A DNA stretch of 64,000 nucleotides, taken from positions 1 through 64,000 of the forward strand of contig CANRAH010000009.1 in assembly GCA_947628565.1 (NCBI GenBank), given 5' to 3'. Below are positions 34,298 to 41,736 of this stretch, piece after piece. Each line of letters starts with the position of its first letter. The stretch's first letter is position 1. The notes beneath the pieces were generated by a model. It worked only from the letters and a program-made list of their open reading frames with translations, had not been told where the DNA came from and did not search any database. The stretch comes from an uncultured Bacilli bacterium. GTDB lineage: Bacteria; Bacillota_I; Bacilli_A; RF39; UBA660. A program made the translations under genes and the position numbers.

Positions 34298-35548
34298 AAT
34301 AAGGTGTATTGGTGTTACTGATACTCCTTGACCAAAAGCAGTTGTTGCAAGTTCCAAATCACCTATTTTATTTACATCAAATAAAATTCCACTAGATTCT
34401 CCATTTAAATCAACTCCAGTTTTTTTACCAAAGCCAAAAAGATCTATATAATTAAATAATTTTTCCTTGCCTAATTTTAAACCTAAATTAACAAATCCTG
34501 TATTACAAGAATTCTCAACTACTTGCAAATATGTTTCCGCACCATGTCCTCCAGATTTCCAACAATGTAATGTCGCACCACCAACAACTACTGATCCACT
34601 ATCAAAAAAATTATCTTTTTCTAAATCAACTATTTTTTCTTCTAATGATGCTGCAAGAGTAATTATTTTAAATGTTGAACCAGGCTCATAAGTCATCCAA
34701 ATAGGCAAATTTCTATTTATTTCTTCCACAGTATAATTTTGATAATTACTTGGACTAAAATCAGGTTTTGATGCAATAGCAAGTATTTCACCAGTATTTG
34801 GATCCATAACTATTCCAAGAGCCTGATCTGGATTATATTCACTTACTGCTACATTAAGCTCACGCTCTAAAGCTTCCTGAAGTTCAAAATTAATAGTAAG
34901 AGTTACATTGACTCCATTTTGTGGTTGCTCATATATTTGTGACATAGATAATTTATTTCCTTTAGCATCACTAAAATATTTTATAGAGCCATCACTACCT
35001 GTTAAATAATTATCATAAATAAGTTCAAGTCCACTTAGTCCTTGATTATCTATACCAACAAAACCTAGCGTATGAGATAGTAATGTGTCATAAGGATAAG
35101 CTCTTTTTGCTTCTTTTACAAGATATACACCTTCATATCCTAACGCATTTATTTTATCTGCAATTTCATAACTTAAATTTCTTCCTTCTGGATGTACTCG
35201 TTCTATAGATGTCTTTTTTGATACATGTTTATACATATCATTATAATCTACATTTAAAATAGAGGATAAGCTCTTTGCAACTTGTTCTTTGTCTTTTATT
35301 TGATTTGGTATTAAAACTAATGATGTTGTAGTAATATTGCTAGCAAGCTCTACACCATTTCTATCATATATTATTCCTCTATTAGCTTTAAGAGGTAAAT
35401 TACGACTCCAAAGACTTGTCGCGTATTTATTTAATTTTTTATAATCTATTACTTGTATATAAAATACCTTGCCGATTATAACTAAAAATAAAAATATTGT
35501 AATTAATATAATTATTTTTATTCTTGTATGTATATTTTTAAAAAACAT
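34292..35548 (-). CDS. spoVD: spoVD-like class B PBP, 5' fragment (interrupted)
   Basis: The frame encodes 414 native residues followed by four element codons (HLIV) and tandem TAA stops. It has an N-terminal membrane helix (about 11-31), the dimerisation domain with 'RGIIYDRNGVELA', and the transpeptidase domain with 'YEPGSTFK' (S291 nucleophile) and 'ENSCNTG' (S346-N348). The KTG motif and PASTA domain are missing and lie at 29038-29709. Rejoined, all three active-site motifs are complete. SpoVD is the transpeptidase partner of SpoVE in spore cortex synthesis; a vegetative PBP is the alternative, but a separate intact class B PBP exists at 41733. The ATG has a GGTGAT site. Confidence 0.92.
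   Translation of the reverse strand: MFFKNIHTRIKIIILITIFLFLVIIGKVFYIQVIDYKKLNKYATSLWSRNLPLKANRGIIYDRNGVELASNITTTSLVLIPNQIKDKEQVAKSLSSILNVDYNDMYKHVSKKTSIERVHPEGRNLSYEIADKINALGYEGVYLVKEAKRAYPYDTLLSHTLGFVGIDNQGLSGLELIYDNYLTGSDGSIKYFSDAKGNKLSMSQIYEQPQNGVNVTLTINFELQEALERELNVAVSEYNPDQALGIVMDPNTGEILAIASKPDFSPSNYQNYTVEEINRNLPIWMTYEPGSTFKIITLAASLEEKIVDLEKDNFFDSGSVVVGGATLHCWKSGGHGAETYLQVVENSCNTGFVNLGLKLGKEKLFNYIDLFGFGKKTGVDLNGESSGILFDVNKIGDLELATTAFGQGVSVTPIHLIV
34305..34309. repeat. Element 2 right attachment core (TGTAT)
   Basis: Second copy of the 5-base direct repeat at 29705-29709, between element DNA and the spoVD 5' fragment. Confidence 0.8.
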
Positions 35549-35583
35549 ATTATCACCATTAAAATATATGTTTAAAAGAAAAA

Positions 35584-35608
35584 AATAGATTTATTAAATA
35601 AATCTATT
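35584..35608 (-). terminator. Terminator after the three-gene unknown operon
   Basis: Perfect 11-base arms AATAGATTTAT and ATAAATCTATT with a three-base loop, followed by seven T on the minus strand. It insulates the spoVD-like gene from the upstream operon. Confidence 0.75.
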
Positions 35609-35902
35609 CTATAAAATATCATCTATAAAAAGATAACCATTATTTATTAAATCGACCATTTGAATTATGTCCGGTCTATTAAATTTTTCTTTTAATTCTT
35701 GAGTATCAATAAAGAAAATATACTCTTTATTTAATAATAACTCATATATATTTTTTAGGCCATATGAATTTAAAAGATCAATATTTTCTTTTATTAATTC
35801 ATGGTTACATGCCATATTAAGTACTTTATCATACCCTAATTTTTCTATCAACTCATCCATTTGGTTATCATTGATTCCAATTAATTTTATATCATCTATC
35901 AT
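35609..35902 (-). CDS. Unknown 97-residue helical-repeat protein
   Basis: I do not recognise this protein. It is acidic and helical, with units resembling those in the preceding 597-residue protein: 'LGYDKVLNMACNHELIKENI' then 'LLNSYGLKNIYELLLNKEYIFFIDTQEL'. Each looks like a two-helix unit ending in a hydrophobic strand-like segment, as in mTERF-type repeats. The start overlaps the upstream gene by 11 bases, so the two are translationally coupled. It may be a small partner or a C-terminal part split from the larger protein. Confidence 0.6.
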   Translation of the reverse strand: MIDDIKLIGINDNQMDELIEKLGYDKVLNMACNHELIKENIDLLNSYGLKNIYELLLNKEYIFFIDTQELKEKFNRPDIIQMVDLINNGYLFIDDIL

Positions 35903-37685
35903 AATGAGATCTCCCTAAAATATCTATTTTATTTATACATTCATTTATTTTTTCTAATTCAATATCATCTAACATAGAATTAATACATATTGCATACATA
36001 AGAGAATCTTTTGAAATTTCAATGCCATTTTTAATTAATGTATTTAAGTATCTTAACACTTTTAATCTTGAAATTGCAACTCCATAAAACCTATACACTA
36101 AAGGATCTTGTGGTGACATATAATTTTGATCTAATTGTTTTATAACATCATTGTTATATATTTGACTTGAAATAGAACTATTATCATTATTTTTTATTAT
36201 TTCATCATAAATTCCTTCTTGTTCTATTTGTGGCTTTGATGCACCATATAACATAAATGTATCCTCTGGTTTTGAACCATATATAATTGATTTAGGTTCT
36301 ACAAATATGCCTTTAAGTCTTAGTGATGAATAACTCGCATTATATGGAGAAAAAAGTTCTCCTCTATTTTCCAAAACTGCTAATTTTCTTGCATATTTTA
36401 TTCTATAAAAATTAACAGTAGATGAACTAGAAAGTCTTGATAAATTTTCTCTACAATAACCTATACAATTTGATCCAACCTCAATTGCTATATCAAGATT
36501 TTTTTGAATTGATTCAAAAGTTCTAAAAACACTTAAAGTTAAATTCCTTCTTATATGTTCTTTTCTAATACCATATAAATTTAATGCATCAATGATTTTT
36601 CTTATAATTGTAGGAGTCTGTGTAAAGAAAGTAACACATTTATCATATGCATCTTTAATATCTATATCTAAATCCTTTAAAATTTTTACATTTTCTAAAA
36701 ATCTTTTTATACAACCAGTTTGATATACTTTTTTAGAATTAGTCCTAACTTTTGAATCATTATTTGTTCTTCTTTCGATTGCTGGATATAGGATTGTTGG
36801 AAATTTTTTTATAATATTAATTATATTTCCTTCTTTTGCGATTCTAAGAACTTCCTCCATATCCTCTCTTGATGAAAACAATAATATATTAGTAAGAATT
36901 TCTGGTTTAGTATATATAAATTTTAAATAAGGAGTTGATTGTAAAAAATCTAAATTTTCTTCTATTTTTATAATATTACCGTATTTTAAAAGTCTATTTT
37001 TATTTTCATCATTGTTTAAATATATTTTGTCAAAATCAAGTGAAAATTTACTAAACAACACTTCTAAATTTTTAGAAGCTATATTAGTGACCATAAGATC
37101 TTCTTCTTTTATTACTTCTTCCTCATCATATGAATTTTTAGAAAATTTATTTTTATATATGCTTAAATTAAAAGCATTTAATTCTGCAAAAAGTTTTATT
37201 TGATCTTCTACTTTAATATTTAACTGATCAAGCGCTACTTTTATGCTATCAAAATCTACTATAAAATCATCTTTTGTAATTATAGAAAGGACATGCTCAT
37301 AAAAATTAGCTTTAGAAAGATTTTCTTCCATTAATTTTTTGTTTTCAGTTGCTTTTGCCATTTCTAAATTTCTTTTTAAATTAAGTATAGTTGCTTTTTG
37401 AATATCACTTAGGCCTATTTTTAGAATTGTATACCTTGTATTTCTGTCAAGTTCATTGATTGCATCAATAAATTCTATTTCAGATTTACTTAAATTAACT
37501 TTTTTAGTAACTTCTTCTTTAATAAATTTTATATTTTCTAAAGTTAAATCAAATATTCCATTATCTGTTATAAAAGGGATTATTTCTGAAAGTGAAGAAT
37601 AAAACTTTTCATCTTGTTCTTGTTCAATTCTTAATTTTAAAATTTCATCTTCTAATATATGTATAAATTTATCTTTCTCACTCAT
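35892..37685 (-). CDS. Unknown 597-residue helical-repeat protein
   Basis: No family is recognised with confidence. The N-terminal 170 residues are predicted coiled coil. From about residue 215 there are repeated roughly 35-residue helical units with a 'FLQSTPYLKFIYTKPEILTNILLFSS', 'EEVLRIAKEGNIINIIKKFPTILYPAI', 'KDAYDKCVTFFTQTPTIIRKIIDAL' pattern, resembling mTERF-like or other alpha-solenoid repeats, which often bind nucleic acid. A C-terminal region contains 'PQDPLVYRFYGVAISRLKVL'. There is no signal peptide or membrane segment, so it is cytoplasmic. It starts one base after the stop of the 513-residue gene and overlaps the 97-residue gene. Confidence 0.65.
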   Translation of the reverse strand: MSEKDKFIHILEDEILKLRIEQEQDEKFYSSLSEIIPFITDNGIFDLTLENIKFIKEEVTKKVNLSKSEIEFIDAINELDRNTRYTILKIGLSDIQKATILNLKRNLEMAKATENKKLMEENLSKANFYEHVLSIITKDDFIVDFDSIKVALDQLNIKVEDQIKLFAELNAFNLSIYKNKFSKNSYDEEEVIKEEDLMVTNIASKNLEVLFSKFSLDFDKIYLNNDENKNRLLKYGNIIKIEENLDFLQSTPYLKFIYTKPEILTNILLFSSREDMEEVLRIAKEGNIINIIKKFPTILYPAIERRTNNDSKVRTNSKKVYQTGCIKRFLENVKILKDLDIDIKDAYDKCVTFFTQTPTIIRKIIDALNLYGIRKEHIRRNLTLSVFRTFESIQKNLDIAIEVGSNCIGYCRENLSRLSSSSTVNFYRIKYARKLAVLENRGELFSPYNASYSSLRLKGIFVEPKSIIYGSKPEDTFMLYGASKPQIEQEGIYDEIIKNNDNSSISSQIYNNDVIKQLDQNYMSPQDPLVYRFYGVAISRLKVLRYLNTLIKNGIEISKDSLMYAICINSMLDDIELEKINECINKIDILGRSHYDR

Positions 37686-37686
37686 T

Positions 37687-39228
37687 TTATTTTTCTCCCT
37701 TCGAACTACTATAAGTATTTGACAAATGATTTAATTTTAAAATTTGTCTGTTCAATAAAGTTTCTATTTCTTCTCTTTTTCTCAAGGCTTCATCAGGCGT
37801 TAATGAACTAAAATCTGTATTTAATAAATCTACAATATAGTCTATTTGATCTCTTTTATCATAACATTCTTTAATAGCGGAAGCAAAAATATCATTTCTT
37901 TTTTTATCATTATTACTTGAACCTTTAATCTTTATTACAAATATTATATTTACATTGTTTTTTGAGTCTATTTTAAAATTTGTTTTAAATTTGCTAAAAA
38001 AGAATAATGTATTAGATATTAATTTTGATTTTACTTTATATTTATTTAAAAATTTAGAACTATAATTATCAGATTTAACTTCTACTGAATCAAATTCAAA
38101 ATGATCTGAATCAATATTATTTTTTAATAGCATTAACACATTTGAAATGCTAGAACTATTAATATTTCTATCATTAATCATTTCTAATTCAACATTGGAA
38201 ACTGGACTATCATTATCATCTAAAAATACATAAATATTTTTAACTTCAGGCGAATCGGAATAAAAATTACTTCCTGTTTGTACAATCTCATCACTTGGGA
38301 TAATGCTTTCACTTATTTTTAAGATTTGTAAATATGCATCAGTCAAATCATCATAATAGCTATCAAACATCTGTCTATTAAATTGACTAGGGTCCGTTGA
38401 ATAAAGTTCTGTTGCATCCCTAAAAACAGAATATAATGCTGTTAATTTAGTATATTTATTAAATATTTCAGAATATTTATCATAATCATATTCACCTTTA
38501 TAATCATCTATAATATTTTTTTTTAATTCTAGTAATTTGTTTTCTATTTGAATACAAACATCCAGTTTTTCTTCATCTATTTTTTTTAAACAATCATAAA
38601 AGTTAAAACTTTTTGAACTACTTTGATTAGTAGTTTTTACTAAACTTTCCTTAATATCTTCTTGAATTATCTTAACATTAGATTTACTTAATTCCATTAT
38701 AAGGAAAAGTTTTTCTTGACTTTCAAGTTGACATTTATCTAATAACTGTAAAAATAAATCCGTTTTTTTCTGATCCATCAAACCATTAAAATCGTCATTT
38801 AAGATTAAAGTTTCAGCAGCATCGTAAAATTCAAGTTCTTTTCTAACAGTTTCTTTGGATACTATAGGAACATTTATGCTTTCGTGTAGTAAAATTATAT
38901 GTTTTTTTAATTCTTCATTGCACTTTTCTATTTGATAAACAAAGATTTGGGAATTAGTTTGTCTTAAATTATTTAAAGTATTTATAATTTCATTTATTTT
39001 ATCTAAATCATATTGTACTTTAACCCCATAGATATATTCTATACCATTACATATTTCTACAAATAAATTTACATTAAAAATATTAGATACACTATATGCG
39101 ACTTCTAATTCATTTATTTTTTGCTTTAATAGTTTATTTTTTTCTATTTTATCTAACGTATCTTTTAGTAAATTTTTATTTGTAGCAATTAATTCTTTAA
39201 TTTTTTTAAATAAAGCATTTATCTCCAT
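37687..39228 (-). CDS. Unknown 513-residue coiled-coil protein
   Basis: I do not recognise this protein. It has no signal peptide or membrane helix. The first 280 residues are mostly helical and charged, with coiled-coil character (for example 'NKLLKQKINELEVAYSVSNI' and 'LLELKKNIIDDYKGEYDYDKYSEI'). Residues of about 325-440 look like an alpha/beta domain with 'VKNIYVFLDDNDSPVSNVELEMIND' and 'NVNIIFVIKIKGSSNNDKKRNDIF', followed by a helical end. It is the first gene of the three-gene operon, with its stop one base before the next ATG. The tight coupling suggests the three products form a complex. Confidence 0.6.
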   Translation of the reverse strand: MEINALFKKIKELIATNKNLLKDTLDKIEKNKLLKQKINELEVAYSVSNIFNVNLFVEICNGIEYIYGVKVQYDLDKINEIINTLNNLRQTNSQIFVYQIEKCNEELKKHIILLHESINVPIVSKETVRKELEFYDAAETLILNDDFNGLMDQKKTDLFLQLLDKCQLESQEKLFLIMELSKSNVKIIQEDIKESLVKTTNQSSSKSFNFYDCLKKIDEEKLDVCIQIENKLLELKKNIIDDYKGEYDYDKYSEIFNKYTKLTALYSVFRDATELYSTDPSQFNRQMFDSYYDDLTDAYLQILKISESIIPSDEIVQTGSNFYSDSPEVKNIYVFLDDNDSPVSNVELEMINDRNINSSSISNVLMLLKNNIDSDHFEFDSVEVKSDNYSSKFLNKYKVKSKLISNTLFFFSKFKTNFKIDSKNNVNIIFVIKIKGSSNNDKKRNDIFASAIKECYDKRDQIDYIVDLLNTDFSSLTPDEALRKREEIETLLNRQILKLNHLSNTYSSSKGEK

Positions 39229-39296
39229 TTATATCAACTCCTAGTATCTTATTAAATTTTAACAAAAATAATGAAAAAAGTCAATTGAATATAAAA

Positions 39297-39320
39297 AATA
39301 TGAATAATATCATTCATATT
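39297..39320 (-). terminator. Terminator after the metal ATPase gene
   Basis: Arms AATATGAAT and ATTCATATT (39297-39305 and 39312-39320) with a six-base loop and a following T-run on the minus strand, just after the stop codon. Confidence 0.7.
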
Positions 39321-39325
39321 CCTTT

Positions 39326-41347
39326 TCATTTAAATTTTAATATCCTCATAGAATTTAAAATAGTTATTAATGTTACACCGACATCTGCAAAAACAGCTTC
39401 ATACATATTAGCTAAGCCAAAAACACTTAAAATAAGTACAAGTGCTTTAACTCCTAAAGCAAAAACTAAATTTTGCTTAATTATTTTACTTGTATATTTT
39501 GAAATATCTATAGCTTCATTTATTTTTTCAAGGTCATCAGTCATTATTACAACATCACTTGCTTCAACTGCAGCTTCAGAGCCTAAAGCTCCCATCGATA
39601 TACCTATATGTGAGATTGCTAAAACTGGTGCATCATTAATTCCATCACCAACAAATGCTATAACTTCATCATTTTTATTGACTAATTTCTTTAATAAATC
39701 ACATTTATCTTGAGGTAATAATTCGTATTTTACATTATCTATCCCAAGTATTTTGGCCGTTTCAATGGCTTCGTTTTTAGTATCCCCTGTAAACATTTCA
39801 CAAATTATTTTTTTTCTTTTTAATTTATCGATTGCAGTAATAGCTTTATCCTTTATCTTATCTTTTATATGTATTCCTGCAACTAATTTATTATTTATAC
39901 AAACATATATGTAATAATTTAAATCTTCACTTTTACAAAATTTATTATTACCAATTTTTATTCTATCATTTCCAATTTCAAATGAAATTCCCATACCTTT
40001 ATGTTCTTCATAATTTTTTACATCACTAAAGTTAACATCTATGTTAATAAGATTAATTAAACTTTTTGCTATTGGATGATTAGAAAAACTTTCTCCTTTA
40101 ACAATTATTTTTTTTATGTCATCTTCAGTATATTTACTATCTTTAATATCTATTTTTATATCCTTAAAACTTCCTGATGTAAGAGTTCCTGTTTTATCAA
40201 AAACAATTCTTTTTATATTTTTTAAATTATCCAAATAGTTACTGCCTTTAACTAAAATTCCATTTTTTGAGCATTTACCAATGCCAGCAAAATAACTAAG
40301 TGGAACTGATATAGCTATTGCGCAAGGGCAAGATATAACCAAGAATACTAAAGACTTATATAACCATACATCAAAATTATCAGATGTAAATATAATTCCA
40401 TATAAAAATGTAAAAATTGAAAGTATAATTACTATAGGCGTATATATTTTTGATACTTTAGCTACAAAAGTTTCAGTCTTTGCTTTAGTGTTTGTAGCAT
40501 TTTCAACTAATTCTAATATTTTATTTACAGTAGAATCCTCATAAAGTTTATTAACGCAAACTTGAATTAAACCATCCATCACAATCATTCCAGATAAAAC
40601 TTCATCGTCTTTTTTTACGTTTTTAAGCTTTGATTCACCTGTAAGGGCACTTGTATTTAAAGAAGCACTTCCTTCAACAATTACACCATCTAAAGGTATC
40701 TTTTCTCCTTCTTTTATAATTATTATGTCATTTATTTTTACAGAATTTGGATTAACTTTTTTAACATTACCATCGATCATTATATTTGCATATTTAGGTT
40801 TAATATCCATAAGTTCCTTTATAGATTTTCTAGAATTATTTAAAGCTTTTGCTTCTAAAATTTTACCTATTTCATATAAAACTATAACCATTAATCCTTC
40901 TATATGTTTTCCAATTAAATAAGCCCCTATTATAGATATTGAAATTAATAAATTTTCATCTATGCTTTTATCATTTATGAGTATTTTAAAAGCTTTTATT
41001 AAAACTTTAAAAATAAGTATTATATACGCAATTAAAAGTAATATATCATTTTCTATGTAAAGTCCAAATAATCCTAATGATATACCCAATAAAAGTCTTA
41101 TGATATCATAAGAAGTACTATCTTTTTTTTCTACAATATCATAAACTAAAACATCTGGTTCTACTTTTGAAATTATTTTTCTTATATATTTTAAAACATC
41201 TTTATCATAGTCAGTTTCAAATGTTAATTTTAAATTTGAAAAATTAACACTAGCATTTTTTATTTCTTTATCATGATTAAGTTCTTCTTCAATTTTTCTT
41301 GCACAATTAGCACAATCTAAATTTTTTAAATTATACTTATATTTCAT
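39326..41347 (-). CDS. cadA: Cadmium/zinc-type P1B ATPase
   Basis: A 673-residue heavy-metal P-type ATPase. It has one N-terminal HMA domain ('NLDCANCARKIEEEL', CxxC) and the membrane metal site 'VISCPCAIAISVPLSYFAG' (CPC). The phosphorylation site is 'DKTGTLTSG', with 'SNHPIAKSL' (the HP motif) and the hinge 'VAFVGDGINDAPVLA'. The final membrane segment has 'FADVGVTLITILNSMRIL', in line with the Cd/Zn/Pb (CadA/ZntA) subgroup rather than copper ATPases. It exports divalent soft metals. Its start overlaps the upstream ArsR-type gene by 11 bases, so it is regulated by that protein. Confidence 0.92.
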   Translation of the reverse strand: MKYKYNLKNLDCANCARKIEEELNHDKEIKNASVNFSNLKLTFETDYDKDVLKYIRKIISKVEPDVLVYDIVEKKDSTSYDIIRLLLGISLGLFGLYIENDILLLIAYIILIFKVLIKAFKILINDKSIDENLLISISIIGAYLIGKHIEGLMVIVLYEIGKILEAKALNNSRKSIKELMDIKPKYANIMIDGNVKKVNPNSVKINDIIIIKEGEKIPLDGVIVEGSASLNTSALTGESKLKNVKKDDEVLSGMIVMDGLIQVCVNKLYEDSTVNKILELVENATNTKAKTETFVAKVSKIYTPIVIILSIFTFLYGIIFTSDNFDVWLYKSLVFLVISCPCAIAISVPLSYFAGIGKCSKNGILVKGSNYLDNLKNIKRIVFDKTGTLTSGSFKDIKIDIKDSKYTEDDIKKIIVKGESFSNHPIAKSLINLINIDVNFSDVKNYEEHKGMGISFEIGNDRIKIGNNKFCKSEDLNYYIYVCINNKLVAGIHIKDKIKDKAITAIDKLKRKKIICEMFTGDTKNEAIETAKILGIDNVKYELLPQDKCDLLKKLVNKNDEVIAFVGDGINDAPVLAISHIGISMGALGSEAAVEASDVVIMTDDLEKINEAIDISKYTSKIIKQNLVFALGVKALVLILSVFGLANMYEAVFADVGVTLITILNSMRILKFK

Positions 41348-41630
41348 CTAAATGCTCCCATCCTAATTTAAATATTTTTTCTACATGCTCATCCGACAAA
41401 AAATAATGAACTTCTTTACCTATTTTTTTACATTTTACTAATTTTGAAGATTTTAATATACGTAACTGATGTGAAACAGCTGATTGACTCATATTTATAG
41501 TATTAGCTATATCATTAACACATAAACATTTTCCAAGTAATACATTGATTATTTTAATTCTTGTTGAATCACCAAATATCTTAAATAATTCAGATAAATC
41601 AATTATCTTATCTTCATCTAATAATTTCAT
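41337..41630 (-). CDS. ArsR/SmtB-family metal-sensing repressor
   Basis: A 97-residue winged-helix repressor. It shows 'LFKIFGDSTRIKIINVLLGKCLCVNDIA' and the recognition helix 'MSQSAVSHQLRILKSSKLV'. The alpha-5 segment 'SDEHVEKIFKLGWEHLDEI' has the D-x-H...H arrangement used for zinc sensing in CzrA/SmtB. 'CLCVND' keeps Cys residues at the alpha-3 position used by CadC-type cadmium sensors. Metal binding should release it from DNA and turn on the downstream ATPase, which it overlaps by 11 bases. A dyad resembling the family operator lies just upstream, and an AAGGAGGA site precedes the ATG. Confidence 0.92.
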   Translation of the reverse strand: MKLLDEDKIIDLSELFKIFGDSTRIKIINVLLGKCLCVNDIANTINMSQSAVSHQLRILKSSKLVKCKKIGKEVHYFLSDEHVEKIFKLGWEHLDEI

Positions 41631-41642
41631 ATATCCTCCTTT

Positions 41643-41664
41643 TATATGAATAATTGTTCATATA
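41643..41664. promoter_or_regulatory. ArsR/SmtB-type operator
   Basis: Perfect eight-base arms TATATGAA and TTCATATA with a six-base centre, 13 bases before the repressor start codon. The sequence is close to the ATATGAACA...TGTTCATAT operators of CadC/CzrA-type repressors. Confidence 0.7.
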
Positions 41665-41708
41665 TTAATATTATATAACTTAATATCATGAAAATCAACA
41701 CTATAAAA

Positions 41709-41736
41709 ATAAATTGGCATTATTTTGCCAATTTAT
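41709..41736 (-). terminator. Terminator after the second PBP gene
   Basis: Eleven-base arms ATAAATTGGCA and TGCCAATTTAT enclose a six-base loop and span the stop codon at 41733, with T-rich sequence after the hairpin on the minus strand. Confidence 0.7.

Larger units (their letters stand above)
29705..34309 (-). mobile_element. Element 2: 4.6-kb serine-recombinase element inside spoVD
   Basis: The element lies between TGTAT direct repeats within the spoVD-like gene. It carries a large serine recombinase, a 68-residue helper-sized gene, a HAD hydrolase with an extra N-terminal domain, and a shortened LysR-like regulator, all on the minus strand, plus a 600-base gene-poor region with palindromes. 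Both ends carry the 13-base arm GTCTAATAAATGA in inverted orientation. The element's right end gives the truncated host gene four foreign codons and tandem TAA stops. No phage or conjugation genes are present. Confidence 0.87.

Noticed and set aside
39285-39713. Plus-strand ORF of 142 codons across the end of the metal ATPase gene
   Set aside because: It overlaps the conserved ATPase on the other strand and has low-complexity composition.
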